Assembly: GCF_001187505.1 (NCBI RefSeq)
Contig: NZ_CP012150.1
Span: 3,410,001-3,474,000 of the forward strand
Direction: 5' to 3'
DNA length: 64,000 nt
Source: Mycolicibacterium goodii
GTDB lineage: Bacteria; Actinomycetota; Actinomycetes; Mycobacteriales; Mycobacteriaceae
The position numbers were made by a program, and so were the translations under genes. The notes under the pieces are model-generated. The model was not told where the DNA came from, searched no databases, and saw only the letters and a list, made by a program, of their open reading frames with translations. This document shows positions 1 through 8,021 of the stretch, piece after piece (positions within the stretch are counted from its first letter, which is position 1; each line of letters starts with the position of its first letter).

Positions 1-822
1 CTCGTCGTCGGCCTCGTACACCACGGCAGCAGGGAACTGCAGCAGCGGTTTCTGCCCGGCATGATCAACGGCACGCAGCGGTGGTGCCAGGGCTTCTCGG
101 AGCCGGGCGCCGGGTCGGACCTCGCGGCCCTGACCACCACGGCCACCCGGGACGGTGACAACTACCTGATCAACGGCCACAAGATCTGGACCAGCTACTC
201 CGATGTGGCGGACTGGTGCCTGCTGCTGGCGCGCACCGACAAGGATGTGCCACGCCACAAGGGCATCTCGGCCTTTCTCATCTCGATGCACCAGGAGGGT
301 ATCCGGCAGCGTCCGCTCAAGATGATCAATGGCGTCACCACCGAGTTCGGCCAGGTGAGCTTCGACAACGCGGTGGTCCCGGCGTCGCAGATGGTCGGTG
401 CGCCTGGCGAGGGTTGGGCCCTTGCGATGACCGTCGTCGGCCACGAGCGCGAACCCTCCACGCTGGGGTACTCGGCGCGGTACGGAAAGCTCGTGCGGGA
501 GATGGCAGCTCGCGTCGACGGACGCCCACCCGAGGATCTGGCGTGGGCCGCGGTGCAGGCCGAGATGCTGCGGCTGCATGTGCGCCGACGGCTCTCCGAA
601 CAACTCGACGGTCTCAAACACGGACCGCAGGGTTCGCTCGACAAGCTGCTCATGACGTGGGTCGAGCAGTCGGTTGGCCATGCCGCCCTCGCCGTCGGCG
701 GGACTTCGGATCCCGAACTGCTCAGCGCCTACCTGTACAGCCGCGCCCAGAGCGTCATGGGCGGTACGTCGCAGATCCAGAAGAACATCATCGCTTCACG
801 CATCCTCGGGTTGGGGGTTTGA
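1..822 (+). CDS. acyl-CoA dehydrogenase, 3' part (5' end outside window)
   Basis: This is the C-terminal 273 residues of a FadE-type, FAD-dependent acyl-CoA dehydrogenase, which introduces a 2,3 double bond into an acyl-CoA. The frame is open from base 1, so the start lies upstream of the window. The family signature QGFSEPGAGSDL is followed by the substrate and flavin segment INGHKIWTSY, and the C-terminus has the conserved GGTSQIQKNIIASRILGLG flavin-binding helix. The next gene, a crotonase, starts 4 bp after the stop, so the two are probably one transcript. This is typical of a beta-oxidation-like operon. The exact acyl substrate cannot be read from the sequence. Confidence 0.9.
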   Translation, partial: LVVGLVHHGSRELQQRFLPGMINGTQRWCQGFSEPGAGSDLAALTTTATRDGDNYLINGHKIWTSYSDVADWCLLLARTDKDVPRHKGISAFLISMHQEGIRQRPLKMINGVTTEFGQVSFDNAVVPASQMVGAPGEGWALAMTVVGHEREPSTLGYSARYGKLVREMAARVDGRPPEDLAWAAVQAEMLRLHVRRRLSEQLDGLKHGPQGSLDKLLMTWVEQSVGHAALAVGGTSDPELLSAYLYSRAQSVMGGTSQIQKNIIASRILGLGV

Positions 823-826
823 CCGA

Positions 827-1594
827 ATGTACGCAATGCCAGACGAAATCGAGGTCCGCGCCGAAGGGGACATCCGCGTCATCACCCTCAACCGACCGGA
901 CGCGCTCAACGCCGTCAACGATTCGCTGCACGAGGGTCTGGCGCACCTGTGGACCAGGCTTTCGGAGGACTACGACGCCCGCGCCGCGGTGATCACCGGT
1001 GCGGGGCGGGCGTTTTCCGCCGGCGGCGATTTCGCCTACCTGCAGGAACTCGGCGAGAATCCCCAGCTGCGGGCCAAGACCATCCTGCACGGGCGGGAGA
1101 TCGTCCTGGGGATGACGCGCTGCCGCGTGCCGGTGGTGGCGGCCGTCAATGGTCCCGCGGTCGGATTGGGTTGCAGCCTCGTGGCATTGAGCGACATCGT
1201 GTACATGGCACCGTCGGCGTACCTGGCCGATCCGCATGTGCAGGTGGGCCTCGTCGCCGCCGACGGAGGTCCCATCACCTGGCCGTTGCACATCAGCCTG
1301 TTGCTGGCCAAGGAGTTCGCATTGACCGGCACGCGCATCCCCGCCCAGCGGGCCGTGGAACTCGGTCTGGCCAACCACCTTTCGGACGATCCGGTGGCCG
1401 AGGCCGTCGCGGCCGCCCAGAAGATGGCCAAGCTGCCGCGGCAGTCACTGGAGGCCACCAAACGACTGCTCAACCTGCACATGGAGCAGGCGGTTCTCGC
1501 GACCCTCGACTTCGGCAACACCGCCGAGGAACAGTCGTTTCGCACCGAGGATTTCAAGGCCATCGTCGCGGGTCTCAACGCCCGGAAGAACTGA
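827..1594 (+). CDS. enoyl-CoA hydratase/isomerase (crotonase) family protein
   Basis: A 255-residue crotonase-fold protein. The start is ATG 827, 4 bp after the dehydrogenase stop; ATG 836 is an in-frame alternative. The oxyanion-hole loop AGRAFSAGGDF and the segment GPAVGLGCSLVAL are clear. The two catalytic glutamates of classical enoyl-CoA hydratase are not kept: the GCE position reads GCS and the second Glu position reads His (ADPHVQVG). It may therefore be an isomerase, hydrolase or lyase rather than a hydratase. The family is certain and the reaction is open. It is followed by a strong hairpin and then an IS110 element. Confidence 0.85.
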   Translation: MYAMPDEIEVRAEGDIRVITLNRPDALNAVNDSLHEGLAHLWTRLSEDYDARAAVITGAGRAFSAGGDFAYLQELGENPQLRAKTILHGREIVLGMTRCRVPVVAAVNGPAVGLGCSLVALSDIVYMAPSAYLADPHVQVGLVAADGGPITWPLHISLLLAKEFALTGTRIPAQRAVELGLANHLSDDPVAEAVAAAQKMAKLPRQSLEATKRLLNLHMEQAVLATLDFGNTAEEQSFRTEDFKAIVAGLNARKN

Positions 1595-1624
1595 TGTTTT
1601 CCTCGCGAAATCTCTCCCGCGAGC

Positions 1625-1672
1625 AGACGCAAAACTGCCCTTTTTCCAGCGAATTCAGGCAGTTTTGCGTCT
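1625..1672. repeat. perfect 15-bp inverted repeat (hairpin) after the crotonase gene
   Basis: The arms AGACGCAAAACTGCC (1625-1639) and GGCAGTTTTGCGTCT (1658-1672) are exact reverse complements around an 18-nt loop. The hairpin lies 30 bp after the crotonase stop, so it could be a terminator, but no T-run follows. A partial third copy, GTTTTGCGTCTG, occurs at 1736-1747. It may instead be a REP-like intergenic palindrome; IS110 elements are known to choose such targets. Confidence 0.7.
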
Positions 1673-1907
1673 CAGTGTCAGTCTGGATTTTGCCGCGTTG
1701 CGGTGGTTGGGTCTGGATCATCTGGTGTCTGGCTCGTTTTGCGTCTGCCGCCCCGGGGGGTTGGCGCTGAGCAGTAGTGCCGGCACCAGGTGTGAAGGAC
1801 CGACCGGCGTGACTTGATAGGAGCGTGGCATCGCCCCGACTGAGAAGTGTCCGCCGGCCGGCCCGACCTCAACACACCTCTGTTCACTGGTGAAGGAGGC
1901 AACCACC
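1673..1907 (+). ncRNA. putative bridge-RNA region of the IS110 element
   Basis: IS110-group elements encode a structured bridge RNA in the non-coding sequence between the left end and the transposase gene; it pairs with target and donor DNA. This stretch has the right position and length. Its 1813-1824 segment resembles the right end of the element at 2965-2978, as a donor-binding loop would. Assignment is by position and family knowledge only; no fold was computed. Confidence 0.4.
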
Positions 1908-2969
1908 ATGGTTGTTGTTGGAGCCGATGTGCACAAGTCCAGCCACACCTTTGTCGCTGTCGACGAGGTCGGACGCAAACTGGGCAGCAAGACCGTGCGG
2001 GCGACCACCGCCGGGCACCGCGCCGCGATTGCGTGGGCACGCGAGGAGTTCGGCGGCGAGCTGGTCTGGGGCATCGAGGACTGCCGCAACATGTCCGCCC
2101 GCCTGGAACGTGATCTGCTCAGCGCAGGCCAGCAGGTGGTGCGGGTGCCCACCAAACTGATGGCCGCGGTGCGCAAGTCCGCACGTAGCCGCGGCAAGTC
2201 CGATCCGATCGATGCGCTGGCGGTGGCCCGGGCGGTGCTGCGCGAACCGGACCTGCCCGTCGCCAGCCATGACCAGACCTCCCTGGAGCTCAAGCTGCTC
2301 ACCGATCGCCGCGATGTGCTTGTCGCCCAACGCACCGCGGCGATCAACCGGCTGCGCTGGCATATCCACGACCTCGATCCCGAGCAGGCTGCCACGGTAG
2401 GTGCGCTTGACACCCTCAAGCATCAGCAGGCCCTGCAGGCCTGGCTGGCCGAGCCGACCGGGGTGCTCGCCGAAATCGCTCGAGCCGAGCTGGTCGACAT
2501 CATCCGGCTGACCACCGAGATCAACGCCCTGGCCAAACGCCTGAGCGCCCGGGTCCAGCAGATCGCCCTGGCGCTGCTGGCGATTGAAGGGTGCGCGGAG
2601 TTAACCGCGGCCAAGATCGTCGCCGAAGCCGCCGGGATCGACCGGTTTCGCAGCGAACCGGCGTTCGCCGCCCACTGCGGGGTGGCCCCGATCCCGGCAT
2701 GGTCGGGAGCCAGCGCCGGACAAATGCGCCTCAGCCGGGCTGGTAACCGTCAACTCAACGCGGCTTTTCACCGCATCGCGTTGACCCAGATCCGTATGCC
2801 CAACAGCCCCGGACACCAGTACTACCAACGCCTCCGAGAAGCCGGGAAAACCAAAGCCGCCGCCCTACGCTGCGTCAAACGCCGCATCGCCCGCCGCGTC
2901 TACCACGCCCTACGCCACGACACCGCACACCAAACCCCCAGTCAGCCGCCACAATCAGCAGCGGCTTGA
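1908..2969 (+). CDS. IS110-family transposase (DEDD recombinase)
   Basis: A 353-residue transposase. The start is ATG 1908, with an AAGGAGG ribosome site at 1893-1899; an upstream in-frame GTG at 1890 overlaps that site and is unlikely. The N-terminal RuvC-like DEDD domain shows Asp7 (GADVHK), Glu57 (WGIEDC), and Asp99 and Asp102 (KSDPIDALAVARA). The C-terminal transposase_20 domain holds the serine-bearing segment AWSGASAGQ near residues 265-271, where the nucleophilic Ser of IS110 enzymes lies. The frame is intact and full length, so the element may still be active with its bridge RNA. Confidence 0.93.
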   Translation: MVVVGADVHKSSHTFVAVDEVGRKLGSKTVRATTAGHRAAIAWAREEFGGELVWGIEDCRNMSARLERDLLSAGQQVVRVPTKLMAAVRKSARSRGKSDPIDALAVARAVLREPDLPVASHDQTSLELKLLTDRRDVLVAQRTAAINRLRWHIHDLDPEQAATVGALDTLKHQQALQAWLAEPTGVLAEIARAELVDIIRLTTEINALAKRLSARVQQIALALLAIEGCAELTAAKIVAEAAGIDRFRSEPAFAAHCGVAPIPAWSGASAGQMRLSRAGNRQLNAAFHRIALTQIRMPNSPGHQYYQRLREAGKTKAAALRCVKRRIARRVYHALRHDTAHQTPSQPPQSAAA

Positions 2970-2990
2970 CATAGGAGCTACTGCTCGGCA

Positions 2991-3767
2991 TCAGAGCGTG
3001 AGCGCCTCGGAGCGCTGGACGGTACCCGTCACACCGCTGCCGTCCTGTTGGGCGAGCAGCACGGCCGCACGCGCCATCGCCTCCGGCGGTTCGATCATCT
3101 CGGGCGGGATGTTGAGTCCACCGCCGCCTGCCTGCCAGCCCTCGGTCAGCACGACGCGTGACGGGCTCAGGCAGTTGACGGCGATGTTGTCGGCGCGCAG
3201 ATCGGCCGCGAGGCCGAGGTAGAGGCGTTCGGCGGCGGCCTTGGACACCCAGTAGGCGTTGGCGCCGTGCTCGACCATGTCGACGCCGGTGGTGGTGATC
3301 GCGATGAGGGATCCACCGCCGCGGGCCCGCACGTGCGGTATCACCGCCCTGGTCACCAGGAACACGCCGGTGAGGTTGACGTCCAGGCACAGTTGCCAGC
3401 GTTTGAGCGGGGTGTTCTCGATCGGCCCGAGCCACAGCACACCCGCGTTGGCAATCAGGATGTCGATGCCGCCGAACTCGGAAACTGTCTGGGCAACAGC
3501 CTGTTTCACAGAGTGTTCGTCGGTGACGTCGCATGCGACGGGCAGGGCGCGGCCGCCCGCGTCGGCGATCGCCGAGGCCACCGAGCCGATCGTGCCGGGC
3601 AGCCTGCCCGGCTGCCGGGTGCGCGCGGCGACCGCGACGGCGGCACCCTCGGCCGCCAGCGCGGTCGCGACGGTGGCGCCGATGCCACGGCTGGCGCCCG
3701 CGACGAACGCGACCTTCCCGGCCAGGCTGCCGGGACGCTGTGTCGACGTTTCGCGCACGTTCGTCAT
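2991..3767 (-). CDS. short-chain dehydrogenase/reductase
   Basis: A 258-residue SDR. The chosen start is ATG 3767 (MTNVRETS); longer in-frame starts would run into the neighbouring SDR. The NAD(P) site GASRGIG lies near residue 24, NAG follows at about 110, and the catalytic YWVSK supplies the Tyr-x3-Lys pair. It ends only 22 bp after the IS110 transposase stop, so the insertion may have removed its terminator or a few C-terminal codons. It is transcribed with the SDR at 3844-4608, probably from the divergent promoter with the palindrome at 4646. Substrate unknown. Confidence 0.85.
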   Translation of the reverse strand: MTNVRETSTQRPGSLAGKVAFVAGASRGIGATVATALAAEGAAVAVAARTRQPGRLPGTIGSVASAIADAGGRALPVACDVTDEHSVKQAVAQTVSEFGGIDILIANAGVLWLGPIENTPLKRWQLCLDVNLTGVFLVTRAVIPHVRARGGGSLIAITTTGVDMVEHGANAYWVSKAAAERLYLGLAADLRADNIAVNCLSPSRVVLTEGWQAGGGGLNIPPEMIEPPEAMARAAVLLAQQDGSGVTGTVQRSEALTL

Positions 3768-3843
3768 GCGTCGAGCGTGCGTGCAATGCTGCCCGCGACC
3801 GGCGTGTCGGGCAGCAGGCACGCACGCTCGCGGTGCAAAGGGA

Positions 3844-4608
3844 TCACTTGGGTGGGAAGCGCAGCGCGCCGTCCAGGCGGATGACCTCGCCGTTGAGATA
3901 GTCATTCTCGACGATGCTCTGCGCGAGTTGGGCGTACTCGGTCGAGCGGCCCATGCGCTTGGGGAACGGCACCTGCGGGCCCCAGTACTGCTCGAGCTGA
4001 TCGGCGGCCTGTCCGTAGGCGGGCGTGTTGATGGTGCCTGGTGCGATCGTGACGACGCGGATGCCGAGTGGCGAAAGGTCGCGGGCGGCGACGAGCGTCA
4101 TGCCCAGCACGCCGCCCTTGGCGGCCGCGTACGGCAACTGGCCGATCTGGCCCTCGTAGCCGGCGATCGACGCGGTGTTGACGATGACGCCGCGCCCGCC
4201 CTCCGCGAGCGGTTCTGTCCTGGCGATCGCGGCCGCCGACAGCCGCATGACGTTGAACACCGCGGTGAGGTAGAACTCGATGGTCTTCTTGAACCCGTCG
4301 AGGTCCAGCGGGGAACCGTCCTTGCCCACCAGCCGGCCACCGCTCGCGGGACCACCGTGGGTGTCCACCGAGATGCGTAGCGGCCCAAGCGATTCTGCCT
4401 CGGCGATCGCGGCGAGCACGGACTCCTCCGAGGTCGCATCGGTGCGCACATAGCGGATTCCGAGCTCTTTCTCGAGCGCCGCGCCCTTGTCGTCGACCAC
4501 ATCGGCGACGACGACCTTGGCGCCCGCCGCGTGCAACCGGCGGACGGTCGCCTCACCGAGGCCACCTGCGCCACCGACGACGAGTGCGGAGGTACCGGCG
4601 ATCTGCAT
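3844..4608 (-). CDS. SDR of the 3-hydroxyacyl-CoA dehydrogenase type II kind
   Basis: A 254-residue SDR starting at ATG 4608 (MQIAGTSALVVGG), preceded by a GGAGAGGAA ribosome site on the minus strand. Motifs are the nucleotide loop GGAGGLG, Asp in VVADVV suggesting NAD, and the active site YAAAK with the upstream Ser in NTASIAG. The overall pattern resembles type II 3-hydroxyacyl-CoA dehydrogenases, which oxidise 3-hydroxyacyl-CoA during beta-oxidation, but other alcohols are possible. It is the first gene of a minus-strand pair, 38 bp from a conserved palindromic operator. Confidence 0.87.
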   Translation of the reverse strand: MQIAGTSALVVGGAGGLGEATVRRLHAAGAKVVVADVVDDKGAALEKELGIRYVRTDATSEESVLAAIAEAESLGPLRISVDTHGGPASGGRLVGKDGSPLDLDGFKKTIEFYLTAVFNVMRLSAAAIARTEPLAEGGRGVIVNTASIAGYEGQIGQLPYAAAKGGVLGMTLVAARDLSPLGIRVVTIAPGTINTPAYGQAADQLEQYWGPQVPFPKRMGRSTEYAQLAQSIVENDYLNGEVIRLDGALRFPPK

Positions 4609-4645
4609 AGGGTTCCTCTCCTTGCAACTATCACTCTCAGCAAGC

Positions 4646-4660
4646 GAGAATAACATTCTC
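4646..4660. promoter_or_regulatory. palindromic operator, copy 1
   Basis: GAGAATAACATTCTC, a perfect 6-3-6 inverted repeat, lies between the divergent SDR (start 4608) and GTPase (start 4686) genes. It is one of six such sites in the window and probably a TetR-type operator acting on both directions. Confidence 0.75.
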
Positions 4661-4685
4661 ATACCGGGTGAACCAGGGAGCAAGA

Positions 4686-5570
4686 ATGCCCAACGGCGTC
4701 GTCGACATACCCGAGCTCATCACCGCGGCCAGGGGTGGATCGATGCGCGCGGTGGGGCGGCTGCTGACGCTGGTCGAAAGCGACTGCCGCGCCGAGGTTC
4801 TCGCGGTGCTCGGGACGGTGTCGGCACGCGTCATCGGGGTCACCGGACCACCTGGGGCGGGTAAGTCGACGACGGTGGGCGCCATGGTGGGCGCCTACCG
4901 TGAGCGCGGTCTGCGGGTCGCGGTCCTCGCGGTGGATCCGTCGTCGCCCTACAGCGGCGGCGCGCTGCTCGGGGACCGCATCCGCATGGCCGCCCACATC
5001 AACGATCCCGACGTGCTGATCCGTTCGATGGCCGCGCGCGGTCATCTCGGCGGGCTGGCCGCCGCCGTGCCCGCGGCCGTCCGTCTGCTCGCGGCGCTGT
5101 CCTATGAGCTGATCGTGTTGGAGACCGTCGGGGTGGGGCAGTCCGAGATCGAGATCGCCGCGATCGCCGATCCCACCGTGGTGATCCTCAACCCCGGCGC
5201 GGGGGACGCCGTGCAGGCCGCCAAGGCAGGTGTGCTCGAGGTCGCCGATCTGGTGGTGGTCAACAAGGCCGATCGTGACGGCGCCGATCAGACGGTCCGC
5301 GACCTGCGCGCCGAAACCGACGTTCCGGTGCTCAAACTCGTTGCGGCACAGGGCGAGGGGCTGCCAGAGCTGATCGAGGCCATCGAGGCGCACCATCGCG
5401 CGGACACGCCGGAGCGGCGCAGCGCGCGGGCACGCAGCCAGATCCTGTCGCTCGCGCAGACCCTGCTGCGTAACCACTCCGAGCTCGACCGGCTGGCGGC
5501 GTCGGTGGCCGACGGCACGAGCGATCCCTACACCGCGGCCGAGCAGTTGTTCGCCGGGTCAGTCGGCTGA
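4686..5570 (+). CDS. MeaB/ArgK-type G-protein chaperone
   Basis: A 294-residue SIMIBI-class GTPase. These proteins protect and reload B12-dependent acyl-CoA mutases such as methylmalonyl-CoA mutase. Motifs: P-loop GPPGAGKST near residue 59, the DPSSPYSGGALLGDR signature, switch II ETVGVGQSE, and NKAD for guanine recognition. ATG 4686 follows a GGGAGC ribosome site; an upstream in-frame start at 4668 is possible. No mutase gene is in view, so the partner is encoded elsewhere or just serves propionyl-CoA made by this pathway. The end overlaps the convergent KstD-like gene by 12 bp. Confidence 0.87.
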   Translation: MPNGVVDIPELITAARGGSMRAVGRLLTLVESDCRAEVLAVLGTVSARVIGVTGPPGAGKSTTVGAMVGAYRERGLRVAVLAVDPSSPYSGGALLGDRIRMAAHINDPDVLIRSMAARGHLGGLAAAVPAAVRLLAALSYELIVLETVGVGQSEIEIAAIADPTVVILNPGAGDAVQAAKAGVLEVADLVVVNKADRDGADQTVRDLRAETDVPVLKLVAAQGEGLPELIEAIEAHHRADTPERRSARARSQILSLAQTLLRNHSELDRLAASVADGTSDPYTAAEQLFAGSVG

Positions 5571-7190
5571 TTTGCCAGTGGCCGCGGCGTATCCGCTGCG
5601 GTAGCCGAACACCAGCGCGGGGCCGAGCGTGCCGCCCGCGCCGCCGTAGGCCTTGCCGGTCACACCGGCCATGGCGTTGCCCGCGGCGAACAGGCCGGGG
5701 ATGGGTGAACCGCTGACGTGCAGCACCCGTCCGTCGCGGTCGGTGCGCGGGCCGCCCTTGGTGCCCATCGCTCCGACCTTGACCGGAACCGCGTAATACG
5801 GCGCGCTGTCGACGGGGCCGAGCGTCCGGCGTGCCGGGGTGTCGGCCGTCGTGTCACCCCAGTACCCGTCGTATGCGCTGGCGCCGCGGCCGAAATCGGG
5901 GTCCACCGGGTCGGTGTCGCGGCCGACGTTGTCGTTCCACCGCCGCAGCGTGGCCGCAAGGCCCGCGGCGTCGATGCCGGTCTTGGCGCCCAACTCGTCG
6001 AGGTCGGCCGACTCGCAGAACCAGCTCGGCGCGGGCTGGCCGGGTTCGACACCGAGGAACCCGTAGCGCTGCAGGTGAACCGAATCGAACACGATCCAGG
6101 CCGGGTCGTTGGCGTAGCCTGCCTTGGGATCGAGGTACTGGAACGGGCCCGCCATCGAGTTGTACTCGCCCGCCTCGTTGACGAATCGCGTGCCTGCGCG
6201 GTTGACGATGATGCTGCGGGGCCGGGTGCGTTCGAGTCGCACGCTGCGGCTGCGGGGGTGGCCGTCGATCGTGTCGCCGGGGATCTGCACAACCGGAACC
6301 CACCAGGCCTCACCCATGTTCGCGAGGTCGGCGCCGTGCGCCATCGCCATGCGCAGCCCGTCACCGGTGTTGTTCGGCGGGGACACCGGGCCGCGCATGG
6401 GGCCGCGCAGGAAGGCCTCGACGAGCGTGGCGTCCCATTCGAAACCGCCCGTGGCCAGGACCACGCCGCCGCGGGCACGCACCCGGATGTCGGTGCCGTC
6501 GAGGCCGATCCGCACACCGGTGATGCCGTCGGCCGATCCGAGCAGTTCCACCGCGCGCGCCGAGGTGACCGGCTCGATGTTCCGGTCGAGCAGTCCACGC
6601 AGCAGACCCGCGATCAACGCGGTGCCCGCGACGCACAGATCGGCGTCCGGGTCGTCGTACGCGGCGTGGATGCGGGCGCGGGTCTCGGCGTCGATGCCGA
6701 CGTTGCTGAAATCGGCCGGGAAGGACGTGATCCGGTCGCGCCACGCACGGAGACGCGCGAGGTCGATCGGACCCGCGCTCAGGGACCGCCCGCCGCCGGG
6801 GCGTCCGCCGGGCAGTTCGGGTTTGTAGTCGGGGAAGCCCTCGGCGACGGCGAACCGCAGTTCGCTGTGGGTCTCGACGAAGTCGAGCATCGCCGGACCC
6901 GTCCGCACGAAGGTCTCGACGAGTTCGGTGTCCATGTACCCCAGTGACTGTGCCTCGAGGTAGGCGAGCGCGTCCTCGACGGGGAGCGGATCGTCGGCCC
7001 GGTCGTGGGCCGGGATCCACACGATGCCACCGGAGACGGCCGTCGTACCGCCCACCGTCGAAGCCTTCTCGTACACCGCGACCGAGGCGCCGTTGACGGC
7101 GGCCGTCAGCGCGGCGGTGAGTCCGGCACCGCCGGTGCCCAGAACCACGACGTCGACCTCGTCGTCATACGAGCTGTCCGAAACAGTCAT
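5559..7190 (-). CDS. FAD-dependent oxidoreductase, KstD/fumarate-reductase type
   Basis: A 543-residue flavoprotein of the 3-ketosteroid Delta1-dehydrogenase/fumarate-reductase superfamily. The dinucleotide site GTGGAGLTAAL is at about residue 18, followed by GGTTAVSGG. The C-terminal FAD segment GLFAAGNAMAG and GGAGGTLGPALVFGY closes the fold. Such enzymes desaturate cyclic ketones or reduce enones; steroid specificity cannot be assumed. It lies 23 bp after the IclR gene in the same direction, so the two are probably one transcript from the operator at 7986. Its end overlaps the GTPase gene. Confidence 0.87.
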   Translation of the reverse strand: MTVSDSSYDDEVDVVVLGTGGAGLTAALTAAVNGASVAVYEKASTVGGTTAVSGGIVWIPAHDRADDPLPVEDALAYLEAQSLGYMDTELVETFVRTGPAMLDFVETHSELRFAVAEGFPDYKPELPGGRPGGGRSLSAGPIDLARLRAWRDRITSFPADFSNVGIDAETRARIHAAYDDPDADLCVAGTALIAGLLRGLLDRNIEPVTSARAVELLGSADGITGVRIGLDGTDIRVRARGGVVLATGGFEWDATLVEAFLRGPMRGPVSPPNNTGDGLRMAMAHGADLANMGEAWWVPVVQIPGDTIDGHPRSRSVRLERTRPRSIIVNRAGTRFVNEAGEYNSMAGPFQYLDPKAGYANDPAWIVFDSVHLQRYGFLGVEPGQPAPSWFCESADLDELGAKTGIDAAGLAATLRRWNDNVGRDTDPVDPDFGRGASAYDGYWGDTTADTPARRTLGPVDSAPYYAVPVKVGAMGTKGGPRTDRDGRVLHVSGSPIPGLFAAGNAMAGVTGKAYGGAGGTLGPALVFGYRSGYAAATGKSAD

Positions 7191-7213
7191 GTGCGCTTAG
7201 CCTTTCGTGCCTG

Positions 7214-7891
7214 TCAGTGCAACATTGCCGAGAGTTCGCGGGCGGCCCGCACCACCGCGTCCTTGCCGCCGAGGACGACGTCCTCACGGTGCGAGATGAG
7301 GTTGATGCAGGTGGGCGGCGACGGCGGGCGCCGCCGCACCGGTACGGCGAGGCCGTAGGTGTTCGGTTCGATCTCGCCGTGGGTGATCACCCAGCCCTGC
7401 TCGCGGGTCCGCCGGACCAGATCGCGTTCCCCGGGCCGCGGCGGCATGCTGGCCAGCAGCGCCACGCCGGCCGCACCGCGGTCCAGCGGGTGGCGGCTGC
7501 CCTCGTGGAACGAGAGCTGGTAATACACCTGGGTCGGCACGATCACCGCGATCGCGACCTGCTGATCACCCTCGGCGACGAGCAGTGACACCGTGGTTCC
7601 GAGTTCGTCGGCCAGCGCCCGCAGGGTCGGGATGCTCAGTTGGCGCACGTTGTTGTCGAACGACGAGCCGAGCACCGCGAGCGCTGCCGCGGGTCGATAC
7701 CGCCCGTCGTCTCCCTTTGCCACATAACGGAATTGGCTCAACGTCGCCAGTAGCCGATAGGCGATGGTCCGGTGGGCGCCGAGATGGTCGGCTACCTGCT
7801 GGACGGTCAGCCCGCTCGGGGCGTCGGCGATGGCCTGCAGTGCGGTCAGGCCGCGCGCCAGGGTCTGTGAACCGGGGGCGTTGGCGGGCAT
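7214..7891 (-). CDS. IclR-family transcriptional regulator
   Basis: A 225-residue regulator with an N-terminal winged helix (GLTVQQVADHLGAHRTIAYRLL pattern, residues about 27-48) and a C-terminal effector domain. The start is ATG 7891 behind a strong AAGGAGGG ribosome site on the minus strand. IclR proteins often control aromatic catabolism, for example MhpR of mhp operons, and this one is divergent from an mhp-like operon. The intergenic region also carries the shared palindrome, so local IclR control and a wider regulator may both act here. Confidence 0.88.
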   Translation of the reverse strand: MPANAPGSQTLARGLTALQAIADAPSGLTVQQVADHLGAHRTIAYRLLATLSQFRYVAKGDDGRYRPAAALAVLGSSFDNNVRQLSIPTLRALADELGTTVSLLVAEGDQQVAIAVIVPTQVYYQLSFHEGSRHPLDRGAAGVALLASMPPRPGERDLVRRTREQGWVITHGEIEPNTYGLAVPVRRRPPSPPTCINLISHREDVVLGGKDAVVRAARELSAMLH

Positions 7892-7985
7892 CGCGTCCCT
7901 CCTTGACAGATAGCACCGCGAGAGTGATGCTCTGATAATACTGCACTCCGATGTGCGATATCTGAGCAAAGTGCTTACAAAAAGA

Positions 7986-8000
7986 GAGAATTATATTCTC
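7986..8000. promoter_or_regulatory. palindromic operator, copy 2
   Basis: GAGAATTATATTCTC, a perfect 6-3-6 inverted repeat, lies between the IclR gene (start 7891) and the meta-cleavage operon (start 8022), 21 bp before the latter's ATG. This is the same motif as at 4646. Confidence 0.75.
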
Positions 8001-8021
8001 GCCTCGTCAGGAGAGGGGACC

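Larger units (their letters stand above)
1673..2990 (+). mobile_element. IS110-family insertion sequence (ends approximate)
   Basis: A single DEDD transposase gene sits in a gap between two convergent host genes. The left non-coding part is long (up to about 235 bp) and the right one is only about 20 bp. This is the layout of the IS110 group, not of IS1111. As expected for IS110 there are no terminal inverted repeats, so the exact ends cannot be fixed from one copy. The sequence CTTGATAGGAGC in the left non-coding part (1813-1824) nearly matches CTTGACATAGGAGC at the right end (2965-2978). Confidence 0.7.

Noticed and set aside
1673..2990. Terminal inverted repeats and target duplication for the insertion sequence
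   Set aside because: None seen, and none expected for IS110 elements.
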